Below are positions 23,665 through 32,561 of a stretch of DNA of 64,000 nt, in pieces (positions within the stretch are counted from its first letter, which is position 1; every line of letters starts with the position of its first letter). The notes under the pieces are model-generated. The model saw only the letters and a list, made by a program, of their open reading frames with translations. It was not told the origin of the DNA and ran no database searches. The position numbers and the translations under genes are program-made. Source of the DNA: Simplicispira sedimenti (lineage in GTDB: Bacteria > Pseudomonadota > Gammaproteobacteria > Burkholderiales > Burkholderiaceae_C); contig NZ_JAKVIJ010000002.1 in assembly GCF_022760965.1 (NCBI RefSeq), forward strand, positions 124,001 through 188,000. Reading direction: 5' to 3'.

Positions 23665-26316
23665 TCAGGTGCGCTGCGCGCGCACGCGTTGCTCAAACAG
23701 CTCCAATGGCTCGGGGCGACCGAACAGGTAACCCTGGAATGCGCGGCAGCCATGCTCAATCAGGAAGCGGTGATGCTCGGGCGTTTCCACACCCTCGGCA
23801 ATCACGCCCAGGCCGAGCATGTTGGCCAGGGCGATGATGGTGTGGGCGATGGCGGCGTCCTTGGGGTCCAGCATCACGTCGTGCACGAAGCCCTGGTCGA
23901 TCTTGATCTGGTCGAGCGGCAGGCGCTTGAGATAGCTCAGGCTGGAGTATCCGGTGCCGAAGTCGTCGAGCGAGAAACCCAGGCCGTGCCGCTTGAGTGC
24001 ATGCATGGTGGCGATGACGCCGGCCACGTCCTGCAGCAGCAGGCTTTCGGTCAGTTCGAGCTTGATGTGCGCCGGGTCCGCCCCGGTGGAGCCGATCAGG
24101 TCGAGCACCTGCGCAACGAAGTCTTCCTGGTGGAACTGGCGCGCGCTCACATTGATGGCCAGCGTCAGGTGGGCCAGCCGAGGGTCCGTGCGCCAGCGGG
24201 CCTGTTGGCGCAGCGCCGTTTCCATGGCCCAGTAGCCCAGTGGCAGGATGAGGCCGGTGTCCTCGGCCAAGGGCACGAAGAGGGCGGGCGATACCAGTCC
24301 CTTTTCAGGGTGCTTCCAGCGCAACAGCACCTCCGCGCCGGTGATCTGTCCGTCACTGTCCACCTGGGGCTGGTAGAGCAGCAGGAACTGGCCATTGCGC
24401 AGGCCGTCGTGCAGCTCGGTTTCGAGCAGGGCGCGCTGGTTCACCGCCTCCTGCATGTCCGGGTCGAAGAAGCGCAGGGTGTTGCGGCCTGCATCCTTGG
24501 CGCGGTACATGGCCAGGTCGGCCTGCTTGAGCACCTCGTCCACCGTGGCCTGGTGTCGCAGCAGCGTGGCACCGATGCTGGCCGTGAAATGGTGATCCTG
24601 CCCGGCCAGACGGTAGCTCATGCGCAACTGCGTCAGAAGCAGTTCGCCCAGCGTACGCACCTGTGCGGCCGCTTCGGTGGCATCGGGGCTGAGGTTCTGC
24701 AGCACCAGCACGAACTCGTCGCCACCGAGCCGCGCCACCGTGTCCTGCTCGCGCAGACAGGCGCGCAGGCGCTGCGCCACTTCCACCAGCAGCAGGTCGC
24801 CCACCTCGTGGCCCCGGCTGTCGTTCAGGGTCTTGAAGTTGTCAATGTCCACGAACAGCACGGCCGCATTCAGGCCCGTGCGCGCGCTGCCGGCCATGAC
24901 CTGCTGCAGCCGGTCTGCCAGCAGCCGCCGGTTGGGCAGGCCGGTGAGGGCATCGTAGAAGGCGAGGTAGCGGGCTTCTTCCTCGGCGGCCTTGCGGGCG
25001 GAGATGTCGATGTCGATGCAGAACATCTCGGGGGGCTGCCCCGGTACCGCAATGCGCGTGTGGCTGGAGAACACATCGACGAGCGAGCCATCCTTGCGCC
25101 GCAGGCGCAGCTCGCCGGCCGGGATGGGCTGGCCGGTGGCGAACATGCGGGCGACATCCTTGCGTACCGGCTCGCGCATCTCGGTCGGGATGATCAGGTC
25201 CAGCAGGTTGCGGCCCAGTGCTTCCTGTTCGGTGTAGCCGTAGAGGGTTTCGGAGGCCTTGTTCCAGTAGCTCGTGGTGCCATCGGCGCGGTAGCCCTGC
25301 ACCGAGATGGCGGGAATGTCGCGCAACAGCGATCGAAAGCGCAGTTCGGATTCGCGCAGCGCGTTCTCGGCCAGCGTGCGCTCGGTGATGTCGCGGGCGA
25401 GAAAGAGCACGGTGGCCTGACCGTTGACCAGTGTGCCCAGGGCGCGCCCCCGCCCTTCGAAGTGGCGTGGTCCGGACAGCGTTTCCATCACGTATTCGAC
25501 GCTTTCGGTCTGGCCGCTGCGCAGCGTGGTGCGGATCAGTTCCATGAAGCGGTCCGCCTGGGCGGTCGGCAACACCTCATGCAGCCGTTTGCCCAGCAGC
25601 ACGGTGGCGGGTGCTGCAAGTGCCGACTCTTCAGGTGACAGCACCTCGACATAGCGGCCCTGGGCGTCGAGCACCAGCAGTACATCGGGGATGGCGTAGG
25701 CAATCGCGTGCAGGCGCGCTGCGCTTTCTTGCAGCGCCTGCTCGGTGGTCATGCGGTCTTCCACGTCGCGCAGCAGCAACCCGACCAGGGCCGTGGCAGG
25801 CGCAGACAGCAGCAGCAGCAACAGCGTCAGGCGCTGGTTCATCTCCTGCGCCAGGGTGTCTGGCAGCCACTGGGCCATGCCCAGGGCCACGGCGTGCAGC
25901 AGCAGGCCGAAGCCGAGCAGCGGCACAGGCCTGACCTGGACGAGCCCCCGCTGCAGGGCCCAGCGGAAGGCCAGGCCCAGGGCGGCGGAAAGCACGATCA
26001 CCGACAGGCCCACCCAGGTTCCGGCGCCGCCGATCCACAGGCGCGCGGTGCCCGCCATGACCACGGCCAAGCCAGCGACCACGGGGCCGCCGAACAGACC
26101 CGCCATGCTCAGCACCACGGAGCGCACATCGAAAATCGCACCAGGACCGACCGATACCAACGGGCTGAGCATGCTGATCGCGGCGATGCTGCCGAACAGC
26201 AGCCCCGAGGTCAGGCGCCCTGCCGTAGGCTTCTGTCGCCACAGCCGGATATGGCTGGCGTGCAGAAAGCACAGGGTCAGCAGCAGGGCAAGGGCTTTGA
26301 CCAGTTCGGTGAACAT
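23665..26316 (-). CDS. 5TM-PAS-PAS-GGDEF-EAL cyclic-di-GMP protein
   Basis: An 883-residue membrane signalling protein. Domains in order: a multi-helix 5TMR-LYT-like sensor (about 1-185), two PAS domains (about 200-315 and 320-440), a diguanylate cyclase domain with intact GGDEF (531-535) and an EAL phosphodiesterase domain (about 625-875) with EVLLRW in place of EALLRW, IKLELTES, DDFGTGYSSLSYL and EGVET motifs. Both halves look active, so it could make or degrade c-di-GMP depending on the signal. The ATG at 26316 starts directly before the first helix; an earlier in-frame ATG at 26379 adds 21 residues. Confidence 0.9.
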   Translation of the reverse strand: MFTELVKALALLLTLCFLHASHIRLWRQKPTAGRLTSGLLFGSIAAISMLSPLVSVGPGAIFDVRSVVLSMAGLFGGPVVAGLAVVMAGTARLWIGGAGTWVGLSVIVLSAALGLAFRWALQRGLVQVRPVPLLGFGLLLHAVALGMAQWLPDTLAQEMNQRLTLLLLLLSAPATALVGLLLRDVEDRMTTEQALQESAARLHAIAYAIPDVLLVLDAQGRYVEVLSPEESALAAPATVLLGKRLHEVLPTAQADRFMELIRTTLRSGQTESVEYVMETLSGPRHFEGRGRALGTLVNGQATVLFLARDITERTLAENALRESELRFRSLLRDIPAISVQGYRADGTTSYWNKASETLYGYTEQEALGRNLLDLIIPTEMREPVRKDVARMFATGQPIPAGELRLRRKDGSLVDVFSSHTRIAVPGQPPEMFCIDIDISARKAAEEEARYLAFYDALTGLPNRRLLADRLQQVMAGSARTGLNAAVLFVDIDNFKTLNDSRGHEVGDLLLVEVAQRLRACLREQDTVARLGGDEFVLVLQNLSPDATEAAAQVRTLGELLLTQLRMSYRLAGQDHHFTASIGATLLRHQATVDEVLKQADLAMYRAKDAGRNTLRFFDPDMQEAVNQRALLETELHDGLRNGQFLLLYQPQVDSDGQITGAEVLLRWKHPEKGLVSPALFVPLAEDTGLILPLGYWAMETALRQQARWRTDPRLAHLTLAINVSARQFHQEDFVAQVLDLIGSTGADPAHIKLELTESLLLQDVAGVIATMHALKRHGLGFSLDDFGTGYSSLSYLKRLPLDQIKIDQGFVHDVMLDPKDAAIAHTIIALANMLGLGVIAEGVETPEHHRFLIEHGCRAFQGYLFGRPEPLELFEQRVRAQRT

Positions 26317-26450
26317 GGGTGCGCGGACCAAACCACAGGACGCGTGGACGGATTCCTGGAGCCAAGAAGGCACCATCATGCGGCAATCGCCTGCCCGCGT
26401 AAACGGGGAAACCCGCCCCGTGGCCCGGTGGCCGGGGTGGGGCGTGGTCG

Positions 26451-27851
26451 TCAGCCCAGCAGTGCCTGGGCGAACTCGCGGGCGTTGAAGGTTTCCAGGT
26501 CTTCGAGCTTTTCGCCCACGCCAATGAAATACACCGGAACGGGGCGCTCCTGCGCAATGGCGGCCAGCACGCCGCCCTTGGCCGTGCCGTCGAGCTTGGT
26601 CACGATCAGGCCGGTGAGCTGCAGCGCGTCGTCGAAGGCGCGCACCTGGGCCAGCGCATTCTGGCCGGTGTTGCCGTCGATGACCAACAGCACCTCGTGC
26701 GGCGCCGTGGCGTCGGCCTTGGTGACCACGCGGCGGATCTTCTTCAGCTCTTCCATCAGGTGCAGTTGCGTGGGCAGGCGCCCGGCGGTGTCCACCAGCA
26801 CCACGTCCTTGCCGCGCGCCTTGCCCGCGGTCACGGCGTCAAAGCTCACGGCGGCGGGGTCGCCGCCCTCCTGGCTGACGATTTCCACGGTGTTGCGATC
26901 GGCCCACACCCCGAGCTGCTCGCGCGCAGCTGCACGGAAGGTGTCGGCCGCCGCCAGCAGCACTTTCTGGTCGTGCTGGGCCAGGTGGCGTGTGAGCTTG
27001 CCGATGGAGGTGGTCTTGCCCGCGCCGTTGACCCCCGCCACCATGATGACGGTGGGTTGGTGCTCGCCAATCACCAAGGGCTTTTCCAGCGGGCGCAGCA
27101 GTTCGGTCAGCGCCTCGGCCAGCAGGCCCTTGACGGCGGCAGGCTCGGTGGCCTTGGCCTCCTTGACGCGGCGCTTGAGGTCGGTGAGCAGCCACTGCGT
27201 GGCCTTGACGCCGGTGTCGGCCATCAGCAGGGCGTCTTCCAGCTCTTCGTACAGCGCATCATCGATGCGCGTGCCGGTGAACACCGTGGCAATGCTGCTG
27301 CCGGTCTTGCGCAGGCCGGACTTGAGGCGATCGAGCCAGCCCTTGCGCGCAGGCTCTGGCGCTGGCTCCGCTGCCATGGGCGCCGATGCCATGACAGGGG
27401 CAGGGGCAGGGGCAGGGGCAGGGGCAGGGGCAGGGGCAGGGGCAGGGGCAGGGGCAGGGGCAGGGGCAGGGGCAGGGGCAGGGGCAGCGGGCGCCGCAGG
27501 TTCCGGCGCGGCGGGTGGCGCCGGGGCCAGTGTCGGCGCCGGGGGCGGAACGTCTGCTGTGGGCGTGGGTATCGACGGCGCAGCGGGGGCTGGCAGCACC
27601 TGCGCTTCAGGTGCTGGGGCCGCAGGAGCCGCAGGCGGCACGGCCACGGGGGGCGCGGCATCTGCGTTCAATGGCGCGATGGGCTTGTTCAGCCAGCCAA
27701 ACAGGCCGCCGGCGTCGGCATCGCCGGTGGCGGCGGGCTTGGGCGGTGGTTCGGCAGGCGGCGAAACGGGCGAGGGCGCGGTCGGCTGTGCGGGTGCGCT
27801 GCCCTCGGTGGGCTGCGCAGGCGTGGGTTTCTTCTTGAAAAAACTGAACAT
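26451..27851 (-). CDS. ftsY: Signal recognition particle receptor FtsY
   Basis: A 466-residue SRP GTPase that receives ribosome-SRP complexes at the inner membrane. The NG domain (about 165-466) contains GVNGAGKTTSIGKL (G1), DTFRAAAREQL, DTAGRLPTQ (G3) and TKLDGTAKGG (G4/G5). The N-terminal A domain starts MFSFFKKKPT, a likely membrane-targeting segment, and is rich in Pro and Ala. Within it, a pure (Ala-Pro)n tract of about 30 residues is encoded by a hexamer repeat. It is divergent from the M16 peptidase gene with 28 bp between the starts, a common neighbour pair in betaproteobacteria. Confidence 0.95.
   Translation of the reverse strand: MFSFFKKKPTPAQPTEGSAPAQPTAPSPVSPPAEPPPKPAATGDADAGGLFGWLNKPIAPLNADAAPPVAVPPAAPAAPAPEAQVLPAPAAPSIPTPTADVPPPAPTLAPAPPAAPEPAAPAAPAPAPAPAPAPAPAPAPAPAPAPAPAPAPVMASAPMAAEPAPEPARKGWLDRLKSGLRKTGSSIATVFTGTRIDDALYEELEDALLMADTGVKATQWLLTDLKRRVKEAKATEPAAVKGLLAEALTELLRPLEKPLVIGEHQPTVIMVAGVNGAGKTTSIGKLTRHLAQHDQKVLLAAADTFRAAAREQLGVWADRNTVEIVSQEGGDPAAVSFDAVTAGKARGKDVVLVDTAGRLPTQLHLMEELKKIRRVVTKADATAPHEVLLVIDGNTGQNALAQVRAFDDALQLTGLIVTKLDGTAKGGVLAAIAQERPVPVYFIGVGEKLEDLETFNAREFAQALLG
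27397..27486 (-). repeat. Hexanucleotide tandem repeat in ftsY, 15 uninterrupted units
   Basis: The unit GGGGCA (plus strand) is repeated 15 times without change over 90 bp, encoding alternating Ala and Pro in the FtsY N-terminal linker. Because the unit is 6 bp, length changes add or remove dipeptides and keep the frame. Confidence 0.95.
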
Positions 27852-27879
27852 TGGTGGGTTCGTAGAATCACTGCATTCT

Positions 27880-29313
27880 ATGAAACACGCCACACCCCTC
27901 CTGGCCCTGTGGGCCTGTCTTGTCGCCGGGGCTGCCCTGGCGCAACCGGCGCGTGCGCCCGCAACCCCTGCCGCAGCGCAGGCAGCGGCGGGGCCGCAGC
28001 AGTTCCAGCTCTCCAACGGCATGCAGCTCATCGTGCAGCCCGACCGGCGCGCGCCCACGGCGGTGCACATGGTCTGGGTGCGTGTGGGCTCCATGGACGA
28101 GGTCGATGGCACCTCGGGCGTGGCCCACGTGCTGGAGCACATGATGTTCAAGGGCTCGCGCAGCGTGCCGCCGGGCGAGTTCTCGCGCCGCGTGGCGGCC
28201 CTGGGCGGGCAAGAGAACGCCTTTACCAGCCTGGACTACACCGGCTACTACCAGCAGATTCCGGCGCACCGGCTCGAAGACGTGATGCGCCTGGAAGCCG
28301 ACCGCTTTGCCCACAACGAATGGCCCGACGCCGAATTCCGCAAGGAGATCGAGGTCGTCAAGGAAGAGCGCCGCCTGCGCACCGAAGACCAGCCGCGCGC
28401 CCTGTTGTGGGAGCAGCTCAGCGCGGCGGCCTTCACCGCCTCGCCCTACCGGCGGCCCATCGTCGGTTGGATGAGCGACCTGGACGCCATGACGCCCGAG
28501 GACGTGCGCCAGTTCCACCGCCAGTGGTACGTGCCGGGCAACGCCGCCGTGGTGGTTGCGGGTGACGTGGATGTGGCCCAGGTGCGTGCGCTGGCCGAGA
28601 AGTACTACGGCAGCATCCCCACGCGCGCCGTGCCCACGCGCAAGCCGCGCGCCGAGCCGCCCCAGCGCGGCCTGCGTCGCATCGAGGTCAAGGCCCCGGC
28701 CGAGCAGGCCTATGTGGCGCTGGCGTTCCGTGTGCCCGCACTCAGCGCGGTGGACGCCCCCAGCGCCGAAGACCGCGACGCGCTGGCGCTGATCGTGCTC
28801 TCCGCCGTGCTCAGCGGCTACGACGGTGCACGCCTGGAGCGCGCGCTCACCCAGGGCGCTCAGCGCGTGGCCGACAGCGCCGACAGCGGCGCCTCCGTCA
28901 TGGGGCGCGGGCCTGCGCAGTTTGTGCTGACCGGCGTCCCGGCCCAGGGCAAGACGGCGCGGCAGGTCGAAGACGCCCTGCGCGCCGAACTGGCGCGCGT
29001 GGCCCGCGACGGTGTGAGTGCGGCCGAGCTGGAGCGCGTCAAGACCCAGTGGATCGCCGCCAAGGTCTACGAGCGCGATTCCGTCATGCGCCAGGCGCAA
29101 AGCCTGGGCCAGCACTGGGTGCAGGGCTGGCCGCTGGACGCCGAAGACCGTCTGCTGGCGCAGTTGCGCACCGTCACGCCGCAGCAGGTGCAGGCCGTGG
29201 CGCAGCGCTACTTTGGCGACGACCAGCTCACCGTGGCCACCCTGCTGCCCCAGCCCCTGCCTGCAGGCGCCGCCCGCCCCGGCAGCGCGCCCGCCGCAGC
29301 CCACCGCCATTGA
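27880..29313 (+). CDS. M16 family zinc metallopeptidase (pitrilysin-like), catalytic
   Basis: A 477-residue exported peptidase. A signal peptide (about 1-22, ending ALAQ) precedes the inverted zinc motif HXXEH in HVLEHMMFKG (about residues 86-95), with the downstream Glu in EIEVVKEERRLR (about 160-171). The C-terminal M16 domain follows (about 245-430). These enzymes degrade peptides in the periplasm or process short substrates. The next gene is a non-catalytic M16 homologue, and the two together probably form the heterodimer known for such gene pairs. Their junction is short (35 bp). Confidence 0.93.
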   Translation: MKHATPLLALWACLVAGAALAQPARAPATPAAAQAAAGPQQFQLSNGMQLIVQPDRRAPTAVHMVWVRVGSMDEVDGTSGVAHVLEHMMFKGSRSVPPGEFSRRVAALGGQENAFTSLDYTGYYQQIPAHRLEDVMRLEADRFAHNEWPDAEFRKEIEVVKEERRLRTEDQPRALLWEQLSAAAFTASPYRRPIVGWMSDLDAMTPEDVRQFHRQWYVPGNAAVVVAGDVDVAQVRALAEKYYGSIPTRAVPTRKPRAEPPQRGLRRIEVKAPAEQAYVALAFRVPALSAVDAPSAEDRDALALIVLSAVLSGYDGARLERALTQGAQRVADSADSGASVMGRGPAQFVLTGVPAQGKTARQVEDALRAELARVARDGVSAAELERVKTQWIAAKVYERDSVMRQAQSLGQHWVQGWPLDAEDRLLAQLRTVTPQQVQAVAQRYFGDDQLTVATLLPQPLPAGAARPGSAPAAAHRH

Positions 29314-29348
29314 TGCCCGACGACCGGGCCTACCCAGGATTCATCGCC

Positions 29349-30695
29349 ATGAATGCTATTAAAATTATAGCTGCTCGCGCTTTATTCATAAGCGCTGGTG
29401 TGCTTTTTTGTGCCCAATCCGCCTGGGCGCTGCTGCCCATCCAGCACTGGCAGGAGCCCAGCGGCGCCCGCGTCTGGCTGGTGGAAAGCACCGCCATCCC
29501 CATGGTGGATGTGCAGATCGACTTTGACGCCGGTGCCCGGCGCGACCCGGCCGAACAGGCCGGTCTTGCGCAGGCCCTGGCGGGCATGGTGTCCAAGGGC
29601 GTGCGCGCCGGGCGCGGCTTTGCCGCCCTGGACGAAAACGCCCTGGGCGAAGCCTGGGCCGACCTGGGCGCGCAGTTCGAGGCCAGCGCCGGGCGCGATG
29701 CCCTGAGCTTCTCGCTGCGTTCGCTCACCGAGCCCGCCTTGCTCGACAAGGCCGTGCACCTGGCCGCGCGCCAGATGGCCGAGCCCGCCCTGCCGCCCGA
29801 GGTGTGGGCGCGCGAGCGCGAGCGCTGGAGCGCCAGCCTGCGCGAGGCCGACACCCGGCCCGGCACCGTGGCCGCCAAGGCGTTTTCGAGTGCCGTGTTT
29901 GGCAGCCATCCCTATGGGCAGCGCCCCACGCCGCAAACGCTGGAGCGCATCCAGGTGGCCGACCTGCAGCGCTTTCACGCCCAGCACCTGGACGCCTGCC
30001 GCGCCCGCGTGCACATCGTGGGCGCCGTGGGCAAGGCGCAGGCGCGGCTGCTGGTGGCTGCGCTGCTGGCGCGCCTGCCGGCCTCCAGCCCCTGCGCCCC
30101 GCTGCCCGCCGTGCCTGAGGTGGAGCCGCTCAAGGCTGCAGCGCAGCAGAACATCCCCTTTGCCTCGGCCCAGGCCCATGTGTACATCGGCCAGCCCGGT
30201 TTTGCGCGCAAGGACCCCGACTTCATCGCGCTGCTGGTGGGCAACCACATCCTGGGCGGCGGTGGCTTTGTCTCGCGCCTGACCGAAGAGGTGCGCGAAA
30301 AGCGCGGCCTGAGCTACAGCGTGTACAGCGGCTTTGCGCCGGGCCTGCATGCGGGCGCGTTCAGCATCAACCTGCAGACCCGGCCCGACCAGGCCGCGCA
30401 GGCCGTGCAGGTCGCGCGCGAAGTGGTCGAGCGCTTCGTCGCCGAAGGCCCCACCGAAGAAGAACTGCGCGCCGCCAAGGACAACCTGGTGGGCGGCTTT
30501 GCGCTGCGCATCGACAGCAACCGCAAGCTGCTGGCCAACGTGGTCAACATCGCCACCTACGGCCTGCCGCTGGACTACCTGGATGGCTGGACGCGCCGCG
30601 TGGAAGCCCTCACCGTGGCCGACGTCAAGGCCGCCATGGCGCGCAAGCTCCAGCCTGCGCGCATGGTCACCGTGGTGGTGGGCGCGCAGCCATGA
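29349..30695 (+). CDS. M16 family protein lacking the zinc motif
   Basis: A 448-residue exported protein of the M16 fold. The place of HXXEH is taken by GLAQALAGM (about residues 74-82), so it is not expected to bind zinc, but it keeps the substrate-binding RGLSYSVYS segment (about 319-327) typical of the non-catalytic partner. The signal peptide ends at SAWA (about residue 27), and most of it is encoded by the dispersed repeat. The ATG at 29349 is chosen because it is just before the repeat and has AGGATT upstream; an in-frame ATG at 29313 overlaps the stop of the previous gene. Its end overlaps rsmD by 4 bases. Confidence 0.9.
   Translation: MNAIKIIAARALFISAGVLFCAQSAWALLPIQHWQEPSGARVWLVESTAIPMVDVQIDFDAGARRDPAEQAGLAQALAGMVSKGVRAGRGFAALDENALGEAWADLGAQFEASAGRDALSFSLRSLTEPALLDKAVHLAARQMAEPALPPEVWARERERWSASLREADTRPGTVAAKAFSSAVFGSHPYGQRPTPQTLERIQVADLQRFHAQHLDACRARVHIVGAVGKAQARLLVAALLARLPASSPCAPLPAVPEVEPLKAAAQQNIPFASAQAHVYIGQPGFARKDPDFIALLVGNHILGGGGFVSRLTEEVREKRGLSYSVYSGFAPGLHAGAFSINLQTRPDQAAQAVQVAREVVERFVAEGPTEEELRAAKDNLVGGFALRIDSNRKLLANVVNIATYGLPLDYLDGWTRRVEALTVADVKAAMARKLQPARMVTVVVGAQP
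29355..29410 (+). repeat. Dispersed ~55-bp repeat, copy 4, inside an M16 signal peptide
   Basis: A forward copy (GCTATTAAAATTATAGCTGC, CGCGCTTT, ATAAGCGCTGG, then a T-run), fully translated as AIKIIAARALFISAGVLF. The frame relative to the repeat is identical to that in the SCO1 gene. Confidence 0.8.
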
Positions 30696-31363
30696 GCAGC
30701 CGCCTGAGCATGGCCAAGGTGCAGGCTGCCCTGCGTAAAGGTGTGGCCTCTGCCGCTGCCCCGGTCCGCAGCGCAGCCTCGGCCGCAGCGCCAGTGCGCG
30801 CCCAAGGCGCCCAGGGCGCGGGCGAAATCCGCATCATCGGCGGGCAATGGAAGCGCACCCGCCTGCCGGTGCCCCAGCGCCCCGGCCTGCGCCCCACGCC
30901 CGACCGCGTGCGTGAAACCCTGTTCAACTGGCTGGGCCAGGATGTGACCGGCTGGCGCTGCCTGGACGCCTTTGCCGGCACCGGCGCCCTGGGGCTGGAG
31001 GCCGCATCGCGCGGCGCCGCATCGGTGCTGCTGGTGGAGCAGGACGGCGAGCTGCTGGCGCGCCTGCAGCAGCACGTGCTGCGGCTGCAGGCCACCAGCG
31101 TGCAGCTGCGCCGCGGCGACGGCGTGGCCGCACTGCGCCAGTGCGCCCCCGCCAGCCTGGACCTGGTGCTGCTCGACCCGCCGTTCGACAGCGCGCTGTT
31201 CCAGCCCGCCCTGCAGGCCGCCGCCCAGGCCGTGGGCCCCCAGGGCTGGGTCTATCTGGAAGCCCCGCAAGCCTGGGACGCGGCCCTGGCCCCCCTGGGC
31301 CTGGCGCTGCACCGCCATCTGCGCGCCGGTGCGGTGCATGCGCATCTGCTGCGACAGGCGTGA
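30692..31363 (+). CDS. rsmD: 16S rRNA (guanine(966)-N(2))-methyltransferase
   Basis: A 223-residue SAM-dependent RNA methyltransferase that modifies G966 of the small-subunit RNA. Family motifs are RIIGGQWKRTRLPVP (about 45-59), RPTPDRVRETLFNWL (about 67-81), the SAM site CLDAFAGTGALGLEAASRGA (about 90-109) and the catalytic LLDPPFD (about 162-168). The first 40 residues are an Ala-rich extension not usual in the family. Start overlaps the M16 gene by 4 bases. Confidence 0.93.
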   Translation: MSSRLSMAKVQAALRKGVASAAAPVRSAASAAAPVRAQGAQGAGEIRIIGGQWKRTRLPVPQRPGLRPTPDRVRETLFNWLGQDVTGWRCLDAFAGTGALGLEAASRGAASVLLVEQDGELLARLQQHVLRLQATSVQLRRGDGVAALRQCAPASLDLVLLDPPFDSALFQPALQAAAQAVGPQGWVYLEAPQAWDAALAPLGLALHRHLRAGAVHAHLLRQA

Positions 31364-31370
31364 GATAAAC

Positions 31371-31435
31371 ACCCCCTGCGGCGCCTGCGGGGCGGCCCTT
31401 GCGCGGGAGCTCAGGCCTGAGGGGCGCCGGTTTAC
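31371..31435 (+). repeat. GC-rich dispersed repeat, shortened copy b
   Basis: CACCCCCTGCGGCGCCTGCG runs straight into GGGCGGCCCTTGCGCGGGAG and ends GAGGGGCGCCGGTTT. The middle part (the CCCCC and GGGGAC segments of the other copies) is missing, as if deleted. Confidence 0.6.
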
Positions 31436-31447
31436 CGGGTTTTTAGA

Positions 31448-31474
31448 TGTTTTGGTAATAAAAAACCAAAAACA
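31448..31474. promoter_or_regulatory. Inverted repeat upstream of the sulfate-binding protein gene
   Basis: TGTTTTGGT (31448-31456) and ACCAAAAACA (31465-31474) form an imperfect AT-rich dyad 72 bp before the ATG. It may be an operator, perhaps for a CysB-type sulfur regulator, or part of the promoter; the assignment is speculative. Confidence 0.35.
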
Positions 31475-31545
31475 CAGTAGTTCCAGTTTTGAAGTGTGGA
31501 TTCCACAATCCTTTCACCACACCACAAAACCACAGGAACTACACC

Positions 31546-32559
31546 ATGAATTTTCGCCGTCGTTTCATCCAGCTACCCCTGGCCGCCGCTGTACTGACCC
31601 TGGGCGCCGCATCCGCCTGGGCGCAGGGCGTGACCCTGCTCAACGTGTCCTACGACCCGACGCGTGAGCTGTACGTGGAGTTCAACCAGGCCTTTGCCAA
31701 GCACTGGAAGGCCCAGACCGGCCAGGACGTGACCATCAAGCAAAGCCATGGCGGCTCGGGCAAGCAGGCGCGCTCCATCATCGACGGGCTGGAGGCCGAC
31801 GTGGCCACCCTGGCCCTGGCCGGCGACACCGACGCGCTGCACGCCAACGGCGGCTGGATCGCCAAGGACTGGCAGAAGCGCCTGCCGCACAACAGCGCGC
31901 CCTACACCTCCACCATCGTGCTGGTGGTGCGCCAGGGCAACCCCAAGGGCATCAAGGACTGGGACGACCTCGTCAGGCCCGGCATCAGCGTCATCACGCC
32001 CAACCCCAAGACCTCGGGCGGCGCGCGCTGGAACTACCTGGCGGCGTGGGAGTTCGCCAAGCGCAAGTACGGTGGCGATGCCAAGGCCAAAGACTTCGTG
32101 ACCAGGCTGTACGCCAATGTGCCGGTGCTCGATACCGGTGCGCGTGGCTCTTCGGTGACCTTCGCGCAGCGCAACCAGGGCGATGTGTTCATCAGCTGGG
32201 AGAACGAGGCCTATCTGCTGGAGAAGGAGTTTGGCAGCAAGGTCGATGTGGTCTATCCCTCGCTGTCCATCCTGGCCGAGCCCGCCGTCACCGTGGTGGA
32301 CAAGAACGCAGACCGCAAAGGCACGCGCGCCGTGGCCGAGGCCTACCTGAAGTACCTCTACACCGAGGAAGGCCAGGACATCGTGGGCCGGCATTTCTAC
32401 CGCCCGGCCATCTCCGAGAAAGCCAAGGCCAAGTACGCCAAGCAGTTCCCTGCGCTGCAACTGTTCACCATCGATGCCGCCTTTGGTGGTTGGGAAAAGG
32501 CCGCCAAGGACCACTTCGCGGACCACGCCAGCTTTGACCAGATCTATATAAAAAAATAA
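31546..32559 (+). CDS. sbp: Sulfate ABC transporter substrate-binding protein
   Basis: A 337-residue periplasmic binding protein. The signal peptide ends SAWAQ (about 27). The mature start LLNVSYDPTRELYVEFNQAF, the SHGGSGKQARSIIDGLEADV segment (about 66-85) and NPKTSGGARWNYLAAW (about 148-163) match the Sbp/CysP family, which binds sulfate or thiosulfate for the CysTWA importer. No permease or ATPase genes follow, so the transporter must be encoded elsewhere. It is preceded by a GC-rich repeat remnant and an AT-rich dyad, and followed by a dispersed repeat. Confidence 0.93.
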   Translation: MNFRRRFIQLPLAAAVLTLGAASAWAQGVTLLNVSYDPTRELYVEFNQAFAKHWKAQTGQDVTIKQSHGGSGKQARSIIDGLEADVATLALAGDTDALHANGGWIAKDWQKRLPHNSAPYTSTIVLVVRQGNPKGIKDWDDLVRPGISVITPNPKTSGGARWNYLAAWEFAKRKYGGDAKAKDFVTRLYANVPVLDTGARGSSVTFAQRNQGDVFISWENEAYLLEKEFGSKVDVVYPSLSILAEPAVTVVDKNADRKGTRAVAEAYLKYLYTEEGQDIVGRHFYRPAISEKAKAKYAKQFPALQLFTIDAAFGGWEKAAKDHFADHASFDQIYIKK

Positions 32560-32561
32560 GA

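Noticed and set aside
27397..27486. Tandem repeat considered as a CRISPR or regulatory array
   Set aside because: Pure 6-bp units without spacers inside an intact coding sequence.
25708..27879. Long plus-strand open frame (over 700 codons) upstream of and in frame with the M16 peptidase gene
   Set aside because: It lies antisense to the GGDEF-EAL and ftsY genes, has low-complexity Gly-Ala content from the hexamer repeat, shows no family motifs, and the M16 signal peptide begins at 27880.
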